DNA of 64,000 nt from Amphirosellinia nigrospora (lineage: Eukaryota; Ascomycota; Sordariomycetes; Xylariales; Xylariaceae). Shown here one piece after another: positions 62,269 to 64,000 of this stretch; position 1 is the first letter of the stretch; each line of letters opens with the position of its first letter. The position numbers and the translations under genes are program-made. The DNA is taken from assembly GCA_004123355.1 (NCBI GenBank), contig SCHM01000004.1, forward strand, positions 8,025,017 through 8,089,016. Reading direction: 5' to 3'. The notes beneath the pieces were generated by a model. That model was not told where the DNA came from. It was given only the letters and a program-made list of their open reading frames with translations, and ran no database searches.

Positions 62269-64000
62269 TTATCCAGCTGACCTTCGAGAACGGCCGACGG
62301 AATCATTTAGTTCTCTGACTCTCGGCACTAACTCGCGTCTCATTTTGGATTGGGCGATAACTTCTCTCTCCTTCTGCGCGCGCGCGACCTCCCTCTGGCG
62401 TCTCCCATACGCCTCGGTAATCTTACGACTTAGCTCGTCATTCTGGGTTAGATCGAGGTTATCAAGGTCTACGCCGTCGAGCAAACCCCCTTCCTGTATC
62501 TGGCGGGCGAATTCGTCAATCTTACGTTTTAGATCCCTCGAGTCTACACTTGAGGAGCTGATCAATGATCTTATAGACGACTGGTGCTCGACATGTCTTG
62601 CTCTCGTGAGTGACGAGTCACGGGCCGGTTGTCGAGGTCGAGAATCAGTTTGATGCCATGACTCGCTACGTCGCCGACGCCGCTCATCGGAAGACATTGA
62701 TTCGGGATGCAGCATGCCGGTTGAGCCGGCTCGGCTTCTATGCTCCTCCTTCATCTCAGCATCTTTGCGGGCTTGCTCAATCTCCTTTGCCTTTTCTAAG
62801 GCTAATTTTCTCTCCTCCGCCCTCACCTCTTCATCGCTTCTCATCTGTTCCATCTTTCGTGTAGAATCATGCTCTGCTTCTTCCCTTATGCGAGCTTCGA
62901 GCTCCTTCAATTTAGCTTCTTCCTTCTTCTTTTCCTTTTCTTTTAATTTCGGCAAGCTGCTTCCTCATTGCCGCTATTTCCGGATCTTCGTGAAGCTGGG
63001 GTACGAGCGGAGGGTAAAGGCCAAAGTGCCCATCTTTCCTCCTGCCGCTCGCTGGGTTTGGCTCAGCCGATACCCGAATGTTATCTAAGGGTATTTCAAA
63101 ACGTCCATCACCATAGTATTCCCCGCCCAAGTTATTGGACATTCTGTTGCTAGTAGATACTGAGGAACTAGGATCCTGGCGGACAAAGCGCCCCTGTCCG
63201 TTTTCTCTGGAACGTTCGTCCTTACGCTTTGATGAGGGTCTAGTGTAATGATCCGTTCTATTTATGAGTTCTCTTCAAAGATGGGCTATTCCGGTGGTCG
63301 GTGTTTGTACTGGAATCAGTGCTGGCCTTAGTACTGCCCATGCTCTCGTCTGCATCGCTGGGATGCAGGGACTGTTCGTCGTGGGAGTCGGCGCTAATAG
63401 TAGGATAATTTGTTGACAGCTCTTGGTCTGAATGAACCGTCCCTCTTTCCGAGTCTCTTACTGGGGATTTTGATCGATGACTCGATCGAGTCCTCGTCCA
63501 ACTTGCAGGATCAATTTCAACAATGTCATCTTTGTCTTGCTTCCCATCTAGTACGATCAAAGCATAACTGGAGACGTTCTGTTGGGTGCGAAGGTGTTGG
63601 GCAATATGTAGGAAGTTTTGAACCTACAAGTTTTCGAGTAAACCAATCTCCGACATTCTCCCCCCGCCATAGACTCTTCGTCGTTGCAGATAAACTTATT
63701 ACTGCTGTATCTGGATGACCATTGTCTTAATGGTGATTGAGTTCTCCAAAATGTGTGAGCCCTTCTCCTGACTGTGGGATCGATTATCTAGCAGCTGTAA
63801 TACAGCACAGGTGGCGTCATGTTTAATGCTATGTTCGCTTGTCTCTCGTCCAGCACACTGGCATGCATCATACGCCTTTGCTACCAGCTGGTCAATGCGT
63901 TCGGCTTTAAGGAATTTAGATTTCGTCCACTCAGTCTCTGCAATCATATCACCGATGGTCTCTCCGGTGTGGCCTCCAGGAGATGTTAGAGGGAGTTCCC
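62269..64000 (-). CDS. Charged coiled-coil protein, C-terminal part (runs off right edge)
   Basis: The C-terminal half is a long Lys/Glu/Arg-rich helix expected to form a coiled coil (KEKKKEEAKLKELEARIREE, EEVRAEERKLALEKAKEIEQ), followed by a Ser/Arg-rich segment and a helical tail (KRKIDEFARQIQEGGLLDG, LSRKITEAYGRRQREVARAQ). Upstream lie disordered stretches (SSHRSKSPVRDSERG, SADSHDEQSLHPSD) and, near 63947-63780, a helical segment WTKSKFLKAERIDQLVAKAY. A frame break near 62950 joins two fragments within MRKQLAEIKRK; another break or an intron lies at about 63560-63700. The 5' end is outside the window. No catalytic domain is visible and I assign no function. Stop is at 62269-62271. Confidence 0.65.

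Overview
This window is nuclear DNA of a filamentous ascomycete (Pezizomycotina, most likely a Sordariomycete). The evidence is short GT-AG introns with CTAAC-type branch points, a fungal highly reducing polyketide synthase, fungal orthologues of Arp3, TFIIH Tfb4, Cro1/She4 and Trm2, a fungal-type secreted bacterial-like chymotrypsin, and a block of about 21 kb that is almost pure A/T and carries the signature of repeat-induced point mutation (RIP). No tRNA, rRNA or CRISPR was recognised.

Layout. 1-12.2 kb is an accessory biosynthetic cluster: the 3' part of an FSH-family serine hydrolase (+), an intact MFS exporter of about 547 residues (-), and a highly reducing PKS (+) with KS-AT-DH-cMT-ER-KR-ACP. 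PKS and exporter share a divergent 0.95 kb promoter region. The PKS has no release domain, so the FSH hydrolase is a natural candidate for product release, as LovG is for LovB. The cluster probably continues to the left. 14.3-29.4 kb is a conserved core block: arp3 (-), a taspase-like threonine aspartase (+), tfb4 (-), cro1/she4 (+) and trm2 (-), with a TA-flanked MITE at 22.8 kb. 30.3-32.4 kb holds a broken C2H2 zinc-finger regulator (-).

32.48-53.49 kb is one LTR retrotransposon, defined by matching LTRs (TGTCAC...GTGACA) and a 5-bp target duplication (TATTC). It landed inside a minisatellite of about 52 bp units and was later invaded repeatedly: a second LTR element (34.36-42.28 kb, TATAG duplication), a Pot2/Fot1-like element of about 1.8 kb with a second copy of itself inserted in it (45.64-51.47 kb, TA duplications), an unclassified insertion of about 1.6 kb, and finally a 603-bp terminal-inverted-repeat element (46.63-47.23 kb) that is hardly mutated and whose empty site survives in the sister copy. 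Everything except this last element is heavily RIP-mutated.

53.5-64 kb returns to normal composition: a mostly gene-free stretch, a secreted streptogrisin-type chymotrypsin (-), an unrecognised multi-pass membrane protein (-), and the C-terminal part of a coiled-coil protein that runs off the right edge (-).

A caution for every gene model: reading frames break by single bases again and again, not only in the PKS but also in essential genes (arp3, tfb4, cro1, trm2). Many breaks sit in homopolymers. The simplest reading is uncorrected indels in the assembly rather than mass gene death, so I call these genes CDS, not pseudogenes.
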